From the NCBI RefSeq assembly GCF_014203855.1, contig NZ_JACHJV010000001.1, positions 6,324,001-6,388,000 on the forward strand: a stretch of 64,000 bases of DNA, read 5' to 3'. Shown here in pieces: positions 8,218 to 16,454 of the stretch; position 1 is the stretch's first letter; every line of letters begins with the position of its first letter. Below the pieces are notes generated by a model. That model searched no databases and had not been told where the DNA came from. It saw only the letters and a program-made list of their open reading frames with translations. Source of the stretch: Kitasatospora kifunensis. Lineage in GTDB: Bacteria; Actinomycetota; Actinomycetes; Streptomycetales; Streptomycetaceae. The position numbers and the translations under genes were made by a program.

Positions 8218-10266
8218 TTGCGTAAGAGGACCGCGCGTCAGATACCCGCGCAGCGCCGCCGCCTGATCCAGGTGACGGACCGGCGGCTGCCGCGTCGCCT
8301 CCTCGGGACGCTGATCACCTTGCCGTCCCTGACCTCGCTGACGGCCTGTGGCGCCGCGCACGGTCAGGGCGGGAGCGAGCTGTGGGTCACGGGTGGTGCG
8401 GCCGCCGTGGTGCTGCTCGGTGGCACCGCCGTGGTGGTCCGCAGAGTCACCGCCCGGCCGCTGGAGAAGGCCCGTGACCTGGCCGCCCGCAACCTCGCCA
8501 CGCTGCTCGACGAGCGCGGTGGTCTACTGGAGGAGCGCGCCCGGCTGACCGCCGAACGTGACGCTCAGGCGGGCCAGTTGCAGGCACTCGCCGGCGAGCG
8601 CCGGATGCTGCTCCAGGAACGTGAGGAACTCCAGCGCCAGCAGCAGGAGTTGAGCCGCCAGTGGAATGACGCCGTGGCTGCCAACGGTGAGTCGGCCGGC
8701 CGGCTGGAGGAACTGCTGCGCGAGTGCGAGCTGCTGCTGGCCGAACGGGACGGCCTGGCGAAGGAGCGGGACGAACTCCAGGGCAGCGTCGACGCCACGT
8801 TCGTCAACCTCGCGATGCGCACCCTGACCCTGGTCGAGCGCCAACTGGTGCTGATCGAAGCCCTCGAAGGCCGGGAGGCCGACGCGGCCCAGCTGGAAAG
8901 CCTCTTCCGGCTCGACCACCTCGCCACCCGAATGCGCCGCAACAGCGAGAACATGCTGCTGCTGGCCGGCCTGGAGAACAGCTCGCGCAGCCGCAAGACG
9001 GTCACCCTGCTGGACGTGGTGCGGGCCGCGGTCTCCGAGATCGAGCGCTACGAGCGGGTCAAGCTCGGCTTCCTGGCCGCCGTTCGGCTCTCCGGCGCGG
9101 TCGCCGACGACACCAGTCACCTGCTGGCCGAACTGCTGGAGAACGCCACCGCTTTCTCGCCGCCGCAGGAACAGGTCGAGGTCGGCGGCTGGCAGCTGGA
9201 CAACGGCGAGGTGATGATCTCGGTCAGCGACCGGGGGATCGGCCTGCCCGCCGAGCGGCTGCACGCGCTCAACGGGCAACTCGCCGAGCCGCTGCCGTCC
9301 GGGGCGGCCGAGCGGCGCGATGCGCTGCTCTCGGGTGCGCTGACCGCCCGCAGCATGGGCCTGTTCGTGGTGGCCAGGCTGGCCGCTCGGCACGGCATCC
9401 GGGTCCAGCTGCGTGAGAACGGGCAGGGCGGCGGCGTGACCGCCATGGTGGTGCTGCCGCGCGAGGCGCTGCACCAGGACGGGACGGACGGCACCGACCT
9501 GGACGCTCAGCGTCGTGCCGAGCGCAGTGCCGCAGCCCACGCGGAACAAGCCCGCGCCGCAGCGGAGTTCGCCGCAGCAGAGCTGACGACGGCCGAGCCG
9601 GCGGCCCACCAGGGAGGGCTCGCGCAGCTGCCGACGCGCCAGGGGTCCGGCGTGAGCGGCGAAGGCAGCACCGTCGCGGACCTGCCGGCGCTGCCCCGCC
9701 GTCGCCCGGCCCACGCGGCACCGACCGCCGCACCCGAGCCGACCGTCGCACCCGAGCCGGCAGCCGCACCCGAGCCGACCGCCGCTTCCGCCGCGCTCGG
9801 AACAGGGCCCGTGCCCGCGCCCGGGTCGGCAGCCGAAGACGACCGGACCGCCGACTTCGACCCGCCGACCCAGCAGTTGATGGTCAGTCAGCTGCGCCGA
9901 ACTCTCGGCGCCGAAGCATCCGCGGGCGCGACGGGCGCATCGGGCGCGACCGGTGCAACGGCCGCTGAGGCCGCCGAGAGCGCCGCCGCCCCCGAGGCGC
10001 CCAAGGGGGGCGAGGTCACCTCGCTCGGCCTGCCGAGACGGGTGCCGAGGGGGAGCGGGCTCCCGGGGACCGGTGAGACCCCGACCTCCGGCCTGCGACG
10101 GCTCGCGGCCGAGCCGTCCGGCCCTGAGGGCGGCCAGGGTGCCGCCGCCGCACCGCCGCGCCGGCCCCGTACCTCCGCCGAGGAGCTGCGCCGCAGGCTC
10201 GGCGGCTTCCAGAGCGGGCTGCGTCAGGCGGCCCGCGACTCCGCCGCCGAGGAACAGGACCGATGA
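8218..10266 (+). CDS. cvnA: Conservon 1 CvnA: nitrate/nitrite-sensor-like histidine-kinase-type protein
   Basis: The 682-residue protein has a basic N-terminus, a membrane helix (about residues 55-75), a coiled coil rich in Glu/Arg/Gln (about 84-190), a degenerate dimerisation box (LDHL near 232-235) and a HATPase_c domain with N-box ELLENA (about 305-310) and G1 box SDRGIGL. A Pro/Ala-rich tail follows. CvnA proteins sit at the membrane with their partners CvnB, C and D. The H-box lacks the normal context, as is usual for the family. The start is uncertain: TTG 8218 has no good ribosome-binding site and GTG 8271 is possible. Residues 41-44 (LTAC) resemble a lipobox. The stop overlaps cvnB (ATGA). 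Confidence 0.85.
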   Translation: MRKRTARQIPAQRRRLIQVTDRRLPRRLLGTLITLPSLTSLTACGAAHGQGGSELWVTGGAAAVVLLGGTAVVVRRVTARPLEKARDLAARNLATLLDERGGLLEERARLTAERDAQAGQLQALAGERRMLLQEREELQRQQQELSRQWNDAVAANGESAGRLEELLRECELLLAERDGLAKERDELQGSVDATFVNLAMRTLTLVERQLVLIEALEGREADAAQLESLFRLDHLATRMRRNSENMLLLAGLENSSRSRKTVTLLDVVRAAVSEIERYERVKLGFLAAVRLSGAVADDTSHLLAELLENATAFSPPQEQVEVGGWQLDNGEVMISVSDRGIGLPAERLHALNGQLAEPLPSGAAERRDALLSGALTARSMGLFVVARLAARHGIRVQLRENGQGGGVTAMVVLPREALHQDGTDGTDLDAQRRAERSAAAHAEQARAAAEFAAAELTTAEPAAHQGGLAQLPTRQGSGVSGEGSTVADLPALPRRRPAHAAPTAAPEPTVAPEPAAAPEPTAASAALGTGPVPAPGSAAEDDRTADFDPPTQQLMVSQLRRTLGAEASAGATGASGATGATAAEAAESAAAPEAPKGGEVTSLGLPRRVPRGSGLPGTGETPTSGLRRLAAEPSGPEGGQGAAAAPPRRPRTSAEELRRRLGGFQSGLRQAARDSAAEEQDR

Positions 10267-10793
10267 CCGACCGCGACCACCGGAACACCACGGCACCCGC
10301 CCCGCTCTCCAGCCCGTATCCCGCAACGTACGCCGCAGTCGGCCAACCCGCCGTCAGCCAGCACCCGGTGAGCCAGCATCCGGTGAGCCAGGGCGCGACG
10401 AACGTCCGTTGGCTGCTCAGTGACTTCCGCGGCTCGGTCCCCGGGGTCGAGGAGGCCGTCGTGGTCTCCTCGGACGGGCTGCTGCTCGCCGACGCACAGC
10501 ACAGCACGCGCTCCGACGAACTCGCGGCCATCGTCTCGGCGTTGACCAGCCTGGCGGGCGGACTGGCGCGGGCCATCGAGTTCGGCGGGGTCAAGCAGAC
10601 CATGGTCACGATGGACGAGGGCCACCTGGTCGTGATGGCCATCAGTGACGGGTCCTGCCTCGGGGTCTACGCCTCGCTCAACAGCGATCTCGGCGTGCTG
10701 GCCTACCAGATGGCACTGCTCGTCGAGCGTGCCGGTCATGCGCTGACGCCGCAGGTGCGCAGCGAACTCCACCGGGCGATGGCCGTCCGATGA
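10263..10793 (+). CDS. cvnB: Conservon 1 CvnB: roadblock/LC7-domain protein
   Basis: The 176-residue protein has a disordered N-terminus with repeated QHPVSQHPVSQ, then a roadblock/LC7 domain from about residue 46 (VRWLLSDFRGSVPGVEEAVVVSSDGLLLA) to about 150. Bacterial roadblock proteins act as partners or GTPase-activating scaffolds for small G-proteins such as CvnD. The start overlaps the cvnA stop by 4 bp and the stop overlaps the possible cvnC start, so the operon is translationally coupled. Confidence 0.92.
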   Translation: MTDRDHRNTTAPAPLSSPYPATYAAVGQPAVSQHPVSQHPVSQGATNVRWLLSDFRGSVPGVEEAVVVSSDGLLLADAQHSTRSDELAAIVSALTSLAGGLARAIEFGGVKQTMVTMDEGHLVVMAISDGSCLGVYASLNSDLGVLAYQMALLVERAGHALTPQVRSELHRAMAVR

Positions 10794-11272
10794 GCTCAGA
10801 GGAGGTCGGAAGCATGCCTGGCACCACCGGTAGCAATAGCGGTAGTGAGAGCGCCAGCGGCTCGGGGCACGGTCGGCGAACCGACACCGTCCGTCCTGGG
10901 CAAGGACGTTCGTCGCGGGTTCGCCCGTACGCGATCACCCGGGGCCGGACCCGGTTCGGCCGGGTGCTGCTGGTCGAGACCCTGGTGTCGGCGCTCAACC
11001 GGCCGGCCGACCCGGCCGACCGCAGCCTTCCCGAGCTGGCCGCGATCTGCGATGTCTGCCGGGGGCAGATGCGCTCGATCGCGGAGATCTCCGCTCTGCT
11101 GCGGATACCGCTGGGTGTGGTGAAGGTACTGGTCAGCGATCTCGCCGACCAGGGCAGGATCCGCGTGCACGGCGCGGACGTGGCCGATGGTACGGACCTG
11201 GACGGGGAGCTCCCCGGCGTGTCGAAGCGTGATCTGCTGGAGAGGGTGCTGGGTGGACTTCGCAAGCTCTGA
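10790..11272 (+). CDS. cvnC: Conservon 1 CvnC: DUF742 protein
   Basis: The 160-residue protein has a Gly/Ser-rich N-terminus and a DUF742 domain beginning at VRPYAITRGRTRFG (about residue 44). The C-terminal half reads as a winged helix (ISALLRIPLGVVKVLVSDLADQGRIRVH). ATG 10790 overlaps the cvnB stop. ATG 10814, preceded by GGAGGT, has a better ribosome-binding site and may be the true start. The 3' end overlaps cvnD by 20 bp. Confidence 0.92.
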   Translation: MSSEEVGSMPGTTGSNSGSESASGSGHGRRTDTVRPGQGRSSRVRPYAITRGRTRFGRVLLVETLVSALNRPADPADRSLPELAAICDVCRGQMRSIAEISALLRIPLGVVKVLVSDLADQGRIRVHGADVADGTDLDGELPGVSKRDLLERVLGGLRKL

Positions 11273-11888
11273 GGCCCGCGGCCCTGAGGAGCCCGGCGCG
11301 GTGTTTCCGCCCGGTGTTCCGCTGGTGGCTGGTAGTGCGACCTCCACCAAGATCGTGGTGGCGGGCGGGTTCGGCGTCGGCAAGACCACCTTCGTCCGCT
11401 CGGTCTCCGAGATACCGCCGCTCACCACCGAGGCGGTGATGACCGAGGCGAGCGTCGGCGTGGACGACATCGCGGCCGTCCCGGCGAAGTCCGCCACCAC
11501 CGTGGCGATGGACTTCGGTCGGATCAGTCTCGAATCCGACCTGGTGCTCTACCTGTTCGGCACACCGGGGCAGGGCCGCTTCTGGTTCATGTGGGACGAC
11601 CTGGTGCGCGGTGCGGTCGGCGCCGTGGTGCTCGCCGATACCCGTCGACTGGCCGACTGCTTCCCGGCGTTGGACTACTTCGAGGGCAGCGGCCTGCCCT
11701 TCGTGGTGGCGGTCAACCAGTTCGACGGTGCCCCGGTCTACACGCCCGAGGCCGTGCGCGACTCCTTGGCGGTGCCGGCCCAGGTGCCGGTGCTGATCTG
11801 CGACGCGCGCCAACGTGCCTCCACGGTCGAGGTGCTGACCGCCCTGGTGCTGCACGCGCTGGTGGTCGAGCCCGCGCTCCAGCACTGA
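11253..11888 (+). CDS. cvnD: Conservon 1 CvnD: Ras-like GTP-binding protein
   Basis: This 211-residue small GTPase has a P-loop GGFGVGKTTF (about residues 38-47), a switch region TTVAMDFGRI, a G3-like LFGTPGQGRF and a G4-like NQFD. The start GTG 11253 gives the family-typical VDFASSE opening and overlaps cvnC; an open frame reaches back to 11187. CvnD proteins hydrolyse GTP and signal with CvnA-C at the membrane. The next gene, a flavin monooxygenase, starts 45 bp downstream and is probably co-transcribed. Confidence 0.93.
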   Translation: MDFASSEARGPEEPGAVFPPGVPLVAGSATSTKIVVAGGFGVGKTTFVRSVSEIPPLTTEAVMTEASVGVDDIAAVPAKSATTVAMDFGRISLESDLVLYLFGTPGQGRFWFMWDDLVRGAVGAVVLADTRRLADCFPALDYFEGSGLPFVVAVNQFDGAPVYTPEAVRDSLAVPAQVPVLICDARQRASTVEVLTALVLHALVVEPALQH

Positions 11889-11933
11889 CGTTCCATCAGT
11901 TCACCGATTCACCAAGCAAGAAGGCAGGCAGCG

Positions 11934-13175
11934 ATGCGCAAGATACTGATCGTCGGGGCCGGGCAGGCCGGACTACAGCTCGCGCTGGGTCTCCAGTCCC
12001 ACGGCTACGACGTGACGGTGATGACCAACCGCACCGCGGCCGAGGTGCGCGACGGGCGGGTGCTCTCCACCCAGTGCATGTTCAACACGTCGCTGGGCCA
12101 CGAGCGTGAGCTGGGCATCAACTTCTGGGAGGACGCGGCGCCCAAGGTCGAGGGCCTCGGCGTCTCGGTCAGCGGCCCGGGGGCCGAGCGGGTGATCGAC
12201 TGGGTCGGCGAGTTGGACGGCTACGGGCAATCGGTCGACCAGCGGATCAAGATGGCCGGTTGGCTGGAGACCTTCGCCCAGCGCGGCGGTCAGGTGGTCA
12301 TCCACGGCGTCGCCGTCTCGGACCTCGACTACTTCGCCCGCACCTACGACCTGGTCCTGGTCGCCGCGGGCAAGGGCGAGTTGGTCTCGATGTTCGGCCG
12401 TGACGCCAGCCGTTCGCCGTACGACGCCCCGCAGCGCGCGCTCTCGGTCGCCTACGTGCACGGTCTCGGTCCGCGCCCCGAGCACGACTTCAAGGCGGTG
12501 CGCTGCAACCTGGTGCCGGGCGTCGGCGAGTTGTTCGTGATCCCGGCGCTGACCATCTCCGGTGCCTGCGACATCCTGTTCTGGGAGGGCATCCCGGGCG
12601 GTCCGCTGGACGTCTTCGGGGACGTCAAGGATCCGGCCGAGCACCTGCGCCTGACGCTGGAGCTGATGAAGACCTTCACTCCCTGGGAGTACGACCGCGC
12701 CCGCGGTGGCGTCGAACTCACCGACGCCGGCGGCACGCTGGCCGGCCGCTACGCCCCGGTGGTGCGCAACCCGATCGGTGAACTGCCCAGCGGTGGGCTG
12801 GTGCTGGGTGTCGCGGACGTCGTGGTGGCCAACGACCCGATCACCGGCCAGGGTTCCAACAACGCGGCCAAGTGCGCGGCCGTCTACCTGGACGCGATCC
12901 TGGCCCACGGCGACAAGCCGTTCGACCGGGACTTCATGCAGGCGGCCTTCGACCGCTACTGGGAGAACGCCCAGCACGTCACCAAGTGGACCAACGCGAT
13001 GCTCGCCCCGCCGCCGGAGCACGTGCTCAACCTGATCGGTGCGGCCGGCCAGCTCCCGGCCGTGGCGCACCGGTTCGCCAACGGCTTCGACAACCCGGCC
13101 GACTTCGAGAACTGGTTCTACGACCCGGAGAAGGCAGGCGCCTTCCTGGCCTCGGTGGCCCCGCCGCAGCCCTGA
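11934..13175 (+). CDS. Styrene/indole-monooxygenase-like FAD-dependent oxygenase
   Basis: The 413-residue protein begins MRKILIVGAGQAGLQLALG, a GxGxxG FAD-binding motif at residues 8-13. A long middle region matches the StyA/SMO substrate-binding domain (VLSTQCMFNTSLGHERELGI), and NDPITGQGSNNAAKCA is the late FAD-contact motif. Two-component SMOs epoxidise vinyl-aromatics or indole using FADH2 from a separate reductase. No reductase gene is adjacent, so reduced flavin must come from elsewhere. It follows cvnD closely, in the place usually taken by P450 genes in other conservons, which suggests that it is the effector oxygenase of conservon 1. The real substrate is unknown. Confidence 0.88.
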   Translation: MRKILIVGAGQAGLQLALGLQSHGYDVTVMTNRTAAEVRDGRVLSTQCMFNTSLGHERELGINFWEDAAPKVEGLGVSVSGPGAERVIDWVGELDGYGQSVDQRIKMAGWLETFAQRGGQVVIHGVAVSDLDYFARTYDLVLVAAGKGELVSMFGRDASRSPYDAPQRALSVAYVHGLGPRPEHDFKAVRCNLVPGVGELFVIPALTISGACDILFWEGIPGGPLDVFGDVKDPAEHLRLTLELMKTFTPWEYDRARGGVELTDAGGTLAGRYAPVVRNPIGELPSGGLVLGVADVVVANDPITGQGSNNAAKCAAVYLDAILAHGDKPFDRDFMQAAFDRYWENAQHVTKWTNAMLAPPPEHVLNLIGAAGQLPAVAHRFANGFDNPADFENWFYDPEKAGAFLASVAPPQP

Positions 13176-13228
13176 GCCGCAGCCCTGAGCCGCAGCCCTG
13201 AGCCGCAGTCCTGATCCGCAGCCCCGAT
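13164..13228 (+). repeat. 13-bp tandem repeat at the end of the SMO-like gene
   Basis: Five 13-bp units based on CCGCAGCCCTGAG run from 13164 to 13228; the first three are identical and the last two are diverged. The TGA stop codon of the oxygenase gene lies in the first unit, so slippage could change the C-terminus only if it broke this unit. Confidence 0.8.
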
Positions 13229-13321
13229 CCGCTGGGCGGGGCCGGCGGATCGCCCGCCGCCCTGCCTCGCGTGGGCGGGTGGCGGGTGGCGGGTGGCGGG
13301 CGGCCCGGTGGTGCGTTGGTG

Positions 13322-14317
13322 TCAGGCGATGTCGGCCGCCGCCGTCCGCAGGAGCAGCTTCCCGGTCGTGGCGCGACTCTCCATCAGGCGGTGGGCCTCG
13401 GACGCCTCGTCGAGCGGGAGTTCGGCGGTGATCAGCGGATCGACCGCACCGCTCGCGGCCAGCTCGAAGGCGCGTGCGACCAGCTCGCGCAGGGCGGCCG
13501 GCGCGCTCTGGGCGAGTGCGAAGAGCGAGAAGCCGGCCACCGAGCGGCCCGGCATCAGGCCGGCCAGGTCGGCTTGCCAAGGGGCGTCGCCACCCGCGGA
13601 GCCGAACGAGACCAGCCGGCCGAAGGGGGCGAGGGCCGCCAGGCTGCGCCAGTGGGTCTCGCCGCCAACCGCGTCGAGCGCGAGGTCCACGCCCCGCCCG
13701 CCGGTGGCGCGGGTCAACTCCTCGGTGAAGCCCGGCCGGACGAAGACCTCGTCGTAGCCGGTCCGCAGCGCGTGCTCGACCTTCGCGGCGCTGGAAACCA
13801 CGCCGTAGACGCGGCCCGCGCCGGCTGTCTTGGCGAGTTGCCCGACCATCCCGCCGACCCCGCCTGCCGCGGACTGCACCAGCACGCTCTCCCCGGCGCG
13901 CAGCCGGCCGACCTCGTGCAGGAGCGCGTGCGCGGTCGGCAGTACGGTGGGCAGCGCGGCGCCGCTGCGCAGCGAGACGCCGCTGGGCAGGGCGAAGACG
14001 CGGCTGGCATCGGTGACGGCGACCTCGGCGTACCCGCCGAAGAGGGTCAGCGCGGCGACGGGCTGACCGACGCTCAGGCCGTACTCGGCCGGCACGTCGC
14101 TACCGATCGCGCGGACCGTTCCGGAGACCTCAAGGCCCGGCCTGAAGGGCAGGGACGGGACGCGGTAGCCGGTGGTCCGGGCTTTGATCTCGGCGAAGTT
14201 GATGCCGACGTAGGCGACATCGATGCTCACCTGGCCCGGCCCCGGCTCGGGGGCCTCGATCTCGACGGGCTGCAGGACTTCCGGTCCGCCGAACTCCTTG
14301 ACCACGATGGCGCGCAT
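13322..14317 (-). CDS. MDR-family NADPH:quinone oxidoreductase
   Basis: The 331-residue protein is a zinc-free medium-chain dehydrogenase/reductase of the quinone oxidoreductase type. The N-terminal GroES-like half (MRAIVVKEFGGPEVLQPVEI) is followed by a Rossmann half with VLVQSAAGGVGGMVGQLAKTA at about 144-164, the AAGGVG nucleotide-binding loop. Zinc-binding cysteines are absent, as expected for QOR. It reduces quinones or enones with NADPH; the substrate is unknown. The ATG follows a GGGGATT stretch. It stands alone, convergent with the SMO-like gene. Confidence 0.9.
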   Translation of the reverse strand: MRAIVVKEFGGPEVLQPVEIEAPEPGPGQVSIDVAYVGINFAEIKARTTGYRVPSLPFRPGLEVSGTVRAIGSDVPAEYGLSVGQPVAALTLFGGYAEVAVTDASRVFALPSGVSLRSGAALPTVLPTAHALLHEVGRLRAGESVLVQSAAGGVGGMVGQLAKTAGAGRVYGVVSSAAKVEHALRTGYDEVFVRPGFTEELTRATGGRGVDLALDAVGGETHWRSLAALAPFGRLVSFGSAGGDAPWQADLAGLMPGRSVAGFSLFALAQSAPAALRELVARAFELAASGAVDPLITAELPLDEASEAHRLMESRATTGKLLLRTAAADIA

Positions 14318-14481
14318 GGTTGAATCCCCCTCGGATGTTCAATGACGATCGAACAGTGCCGAGTGTACGGATGTGATCGAACGCTCGGCAAGGATCTTCT
14401 AGGGTTCTCTCGGGCCCCTTCGGTGCGGTTCCGCGGCGGGCCCAGCGGGGGTGCCGGTTGGCTGATTCGAAAGGGGCAGGG

Positions 14482-15012
14482 ATGAACGGGAGTTGGGACG
14501 GCTACGAGATCCGGCGCCGCTGGTCCGGTGACCTGGACGGCTGTGTGACCGCGCTCGCCGGTGTCCACCAGGCCGATGGCTATCCGGTCGACTGGCCCGC
14601 CGATCCGGCCCGCTGGTTGGTCGAGTCCGACCAACTCGCCTCCTGGGTCGCGGTGTCGGCGCTCGGCGAGATCGTCGGGCACGTCGCGCTCTGTCGTGGT
14701 GCGGGGTCCTCGGCGGGCGAGGTCTGGGCGCTTCGGGGTGGGCGCGAGGCGACGGAGGCGGGCGCCGTGGGGCGGCTGTACGTCGCGCCGTCCGCGCGTG
14801 GGCGGGGGATCGGCGAGGGGTTGCTGGCTGCGGCGGTCGGGCAGGCGCACGCGTGGGGACTGCATCCGGTGCTGGACGTGGTGACCACCAGCGCGGCGGC
14901 GGTCGAGCTCTATCAACGACTGGGCTGGGAGCTGATGATGACGGTTGATCAGAGCTGGCCGAACGGCGCGGTGGTGGCCGTGCACTGCTTCGCGGAGGCC
15001 GGCGGCAGCTGA
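14482..15012 (+). CDS. GNAT-family N-acetyltransferase
   Basis: The 176-residue protein carries the GNAT acetyl-CoA motif A, VGRLYVAPSARGRGIGEGLL (R/Q-x-x-G-x-G/A form RGRGIG), and motif B near AVELYQRLGW. ATG 14482 follows GAAAGGGGCAGGG; the frame is open from 14458. The acceptor substrate cannot be predicted. It is divergent from the quinone oxidoreductase gene across 164 bp that carry two GATCGAAC repeats. Confidence 0.9.
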   Translation: MNGSWDGYEIRRRWSGDLDGCVTALAGVHQADGYPVDWPADPARWLVESDQLASWVAVSALGEIVGHVALCRGAGSSAGEVWALRGGREATEAGAVGRLYVAPSARGRGIGEGLLAAAVGQAHAWGLHPVLDVVTTSAAAVELYQRLGWELMMTVDQSWPNGAVVAVHCFAEAGGS

Positions 15013-15066
15013 CGGGGTCGATTTAAAGGGCTTCGCACCGCCACCTGCTGTTGGTAGCTTCGGCGC

Positions 15067-15789
15067 ATGAACAACGATCATGAAACGCGTGAGCCCGCCC
15101 TTCCCGCCGTAGCGCCCGTCACCGCGGACGATGTCGAACTCGCCGTCCAGGTGGCATTGGAGGTCCTGAGCAGGGCGGTCGACGTCGACTGGTCGGTGCC
15201 GGCCGGCGAGTTGACCTGGGACTGCTGGGAGACGCTGGAGCACACCGCCGACAGTCTGTGGGCCTACGCGGCTCAGGTGGTCTCCCGCCGGGTGCCGCTG
15301 GACCGGTACCTGGCGTTGCGCTGGCACCAGGAGCGTCCGGACGGGCCGGCCAACGCGGTGTTCGGGCAGCGCGAGGTGGGCCCGGCCGCACTGCTGGAAC
15401 TGCTGGAGGCCGGCGGGGCGTTGCTGGCGGCGACGGTCCGGACGACGGCGCCGCAGGTGCGCGCCTACCACTCGTACGGGATCGCGGATCCGGAGGGGTT
15501 CGCCGCGATGGGCGTGGTGGAGACCCTGGTGCACACGGAGGATGTGGCGCGCGGTCTCGGGCTTGAGTGGGCGCCGCCGGGGGAGTTGTGCGAGCGCGCG
15601 CTGGCCCGGCTCTTCCCCGAGGTGTCGCGGGAGGGCGCTGCGGCGGACCAGGGGGACCAGGCGGGCCGGGCGGACCAGGTGGATCAGTGGACGAACCTGC
15701 TGTGGGCGGCCGGCCGGGTCGAGTTGCCCGGGCGGCCGCGGCGCGTGTTCGAGCGGTGGCACAGCGCGCCACTGGCGGAGGGGAGCTGA
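15067..15789 (+). CDS. DinB / maleylpyruvate-isomerase-N-like protein (mycothiol-dependent type)
   Basis: The 240-residue protein has a DinB-type four-helix N-terminal domain with WDCWETLEHTADSLWAYAAQ (His near residue 61) and a later MGVVETLVHTEDVARGLGLE, where the His and Glu could bind a metal. This pattern belongs to the mycothiol-dependent isomerase/S-transferase group of actinobacteria. The substrate is unknown. The start ATG 15067 lacks a strong ribosome-binding site. Confidence 0.78.
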   Translation: MNNDHETREPALPAVAPVTADDVELAVQVALEVLSRAVDVDWSVPAGELTWDCWETLEHTADSLWAYAAQVVSRRVPLDRYLALRWHQERPDGPANAVFGQREVGPAALLELLEAGGALLAATVRTTAPQVRAYHSYGIADPEGFAAMGVVETLVHTEDVARGLGLEWAPPGELCERALARLFPEVSREGAAADQGDQAGRADQVDQWTNLLWAAGRVELPGRPRRVFERWHSAPLAEGS

Positions 15790-15852
15790 GCCTGTCCCCA
15801 GGGCGCCTCTCTGTCCAGGGTCGCCGCTGGCTTGAAGTTGCCCCTGGACAGA

Positions 15853-15871
15853 TAGCTCTTACTAAGAGCTA
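15853..15871 (+). promoter_or_regulatory. Perfect 19-bp palindrome: probable MarR operator, with a likely leaderless promoter
   Basis: TAGCTCTTACTAAGAGCTA is perfectly symmetric around C15862. It ends 10 bp before the marR ATG at 15882. TAAAAT at 15870-15875 is placed as a -10 box that would start transcription at or near the ATG itself, and TGGACA at 15845-15850 is a possible -35. No ribosome-binding site is present, which fits a leaderless message. Repression by the encoded MarR protein is inferred from position and symmetry. Confidence 0.75.
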
Positions 15872-15881
15872 AAATTATCGT

Positions 15882-16454
15882 ATGCCTGCCACCGACCCCG
15901 GGTTCACTCCAGAGCCCGAACCAGGGCCCGAGCCCGAGCCCGATGCAGGGCCGGCTCCCGGCCTGATCGACCCGGACCTCGCCGACGAGTTCCCGGCCCT
16001 CCTCGCCGGCATCCCGCGCCTGGTGCGTCGCCGCCTGCGGCAGGAGCTCACGGTGCCGCGCCTGCGCGGTGCGCAGGTGGAGCTGCTGCGCCTGGTGGCG
16101 GCCAACCCCGGTCTGCGGGTCTCGGCCGCCGCCAAGGAGCTCTGCCTGGCGGGCAATTCGGTCTCCACTCTGGTCAACCAGCTGGTCGCGGCCGGTCTGT
16201 TGCGCCGTGAGGTCGATCCGGCCGATCGTCGCGCGGCGCTGCTGCGGGTCACCCCGGAGGCGGCCGAGCGGATGGATGCCTGGAGGGCCAACCACAAGGC
16301 ACTGGTCGACGGACTGGTCGCCGAGCTTCCCACCGAGGACCGGGCCGCGCTGGCTGCCGCGCTACCCGCACTGCGTCGCCTCGCGGCGCAGCTCCAGCGC
16401 GGGGACGACGCGGGCTCCACCTATCAGGAGGGGACGACCGATGACGGACACTGA
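15882..16454 (+). CDS. MarR-family transcriptional regulator of the adjacent ABC exporter
   Basis: The 190-residue protein has an acidic Pro/Glu N-terminus and a MarR winged helix: recognition region LRVSAAAKELCLAGNSVSTL, then the wing LLRREVDPADRRAALLRVT with the family DxRxxxxxLT pattern. It overlaps the ABC ATPase gene by 14 bp, so regulator and exporter form one operon, typical of ligand-induced drug efflux. Autoregulation through the palindrome at 15853-15871 is likely. Confidence 0.92.
   Translation: MPATDPGFTPEPEPGPEPEPDAGPAPGLIDPDLADEFPALLAGIPRLVRRRLRQELTVPRLRGAQVELLRLVAANPGLRVSAAAKELCLAGNSVSTLVNQLVAAGLLRREVDPADRRAALLRVTPEAAERMDAWRANHKALVDGLVAELPTEDRAALAAALPALRRLAAQLQRGDDAGSTYQEGTTDDGH

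Noticed and set aside
13164..13228. Possible CRISPR-like array
   Set aside because: The 13-bp units are directly abutting with no spacers, so this is a simple tandem repeat.
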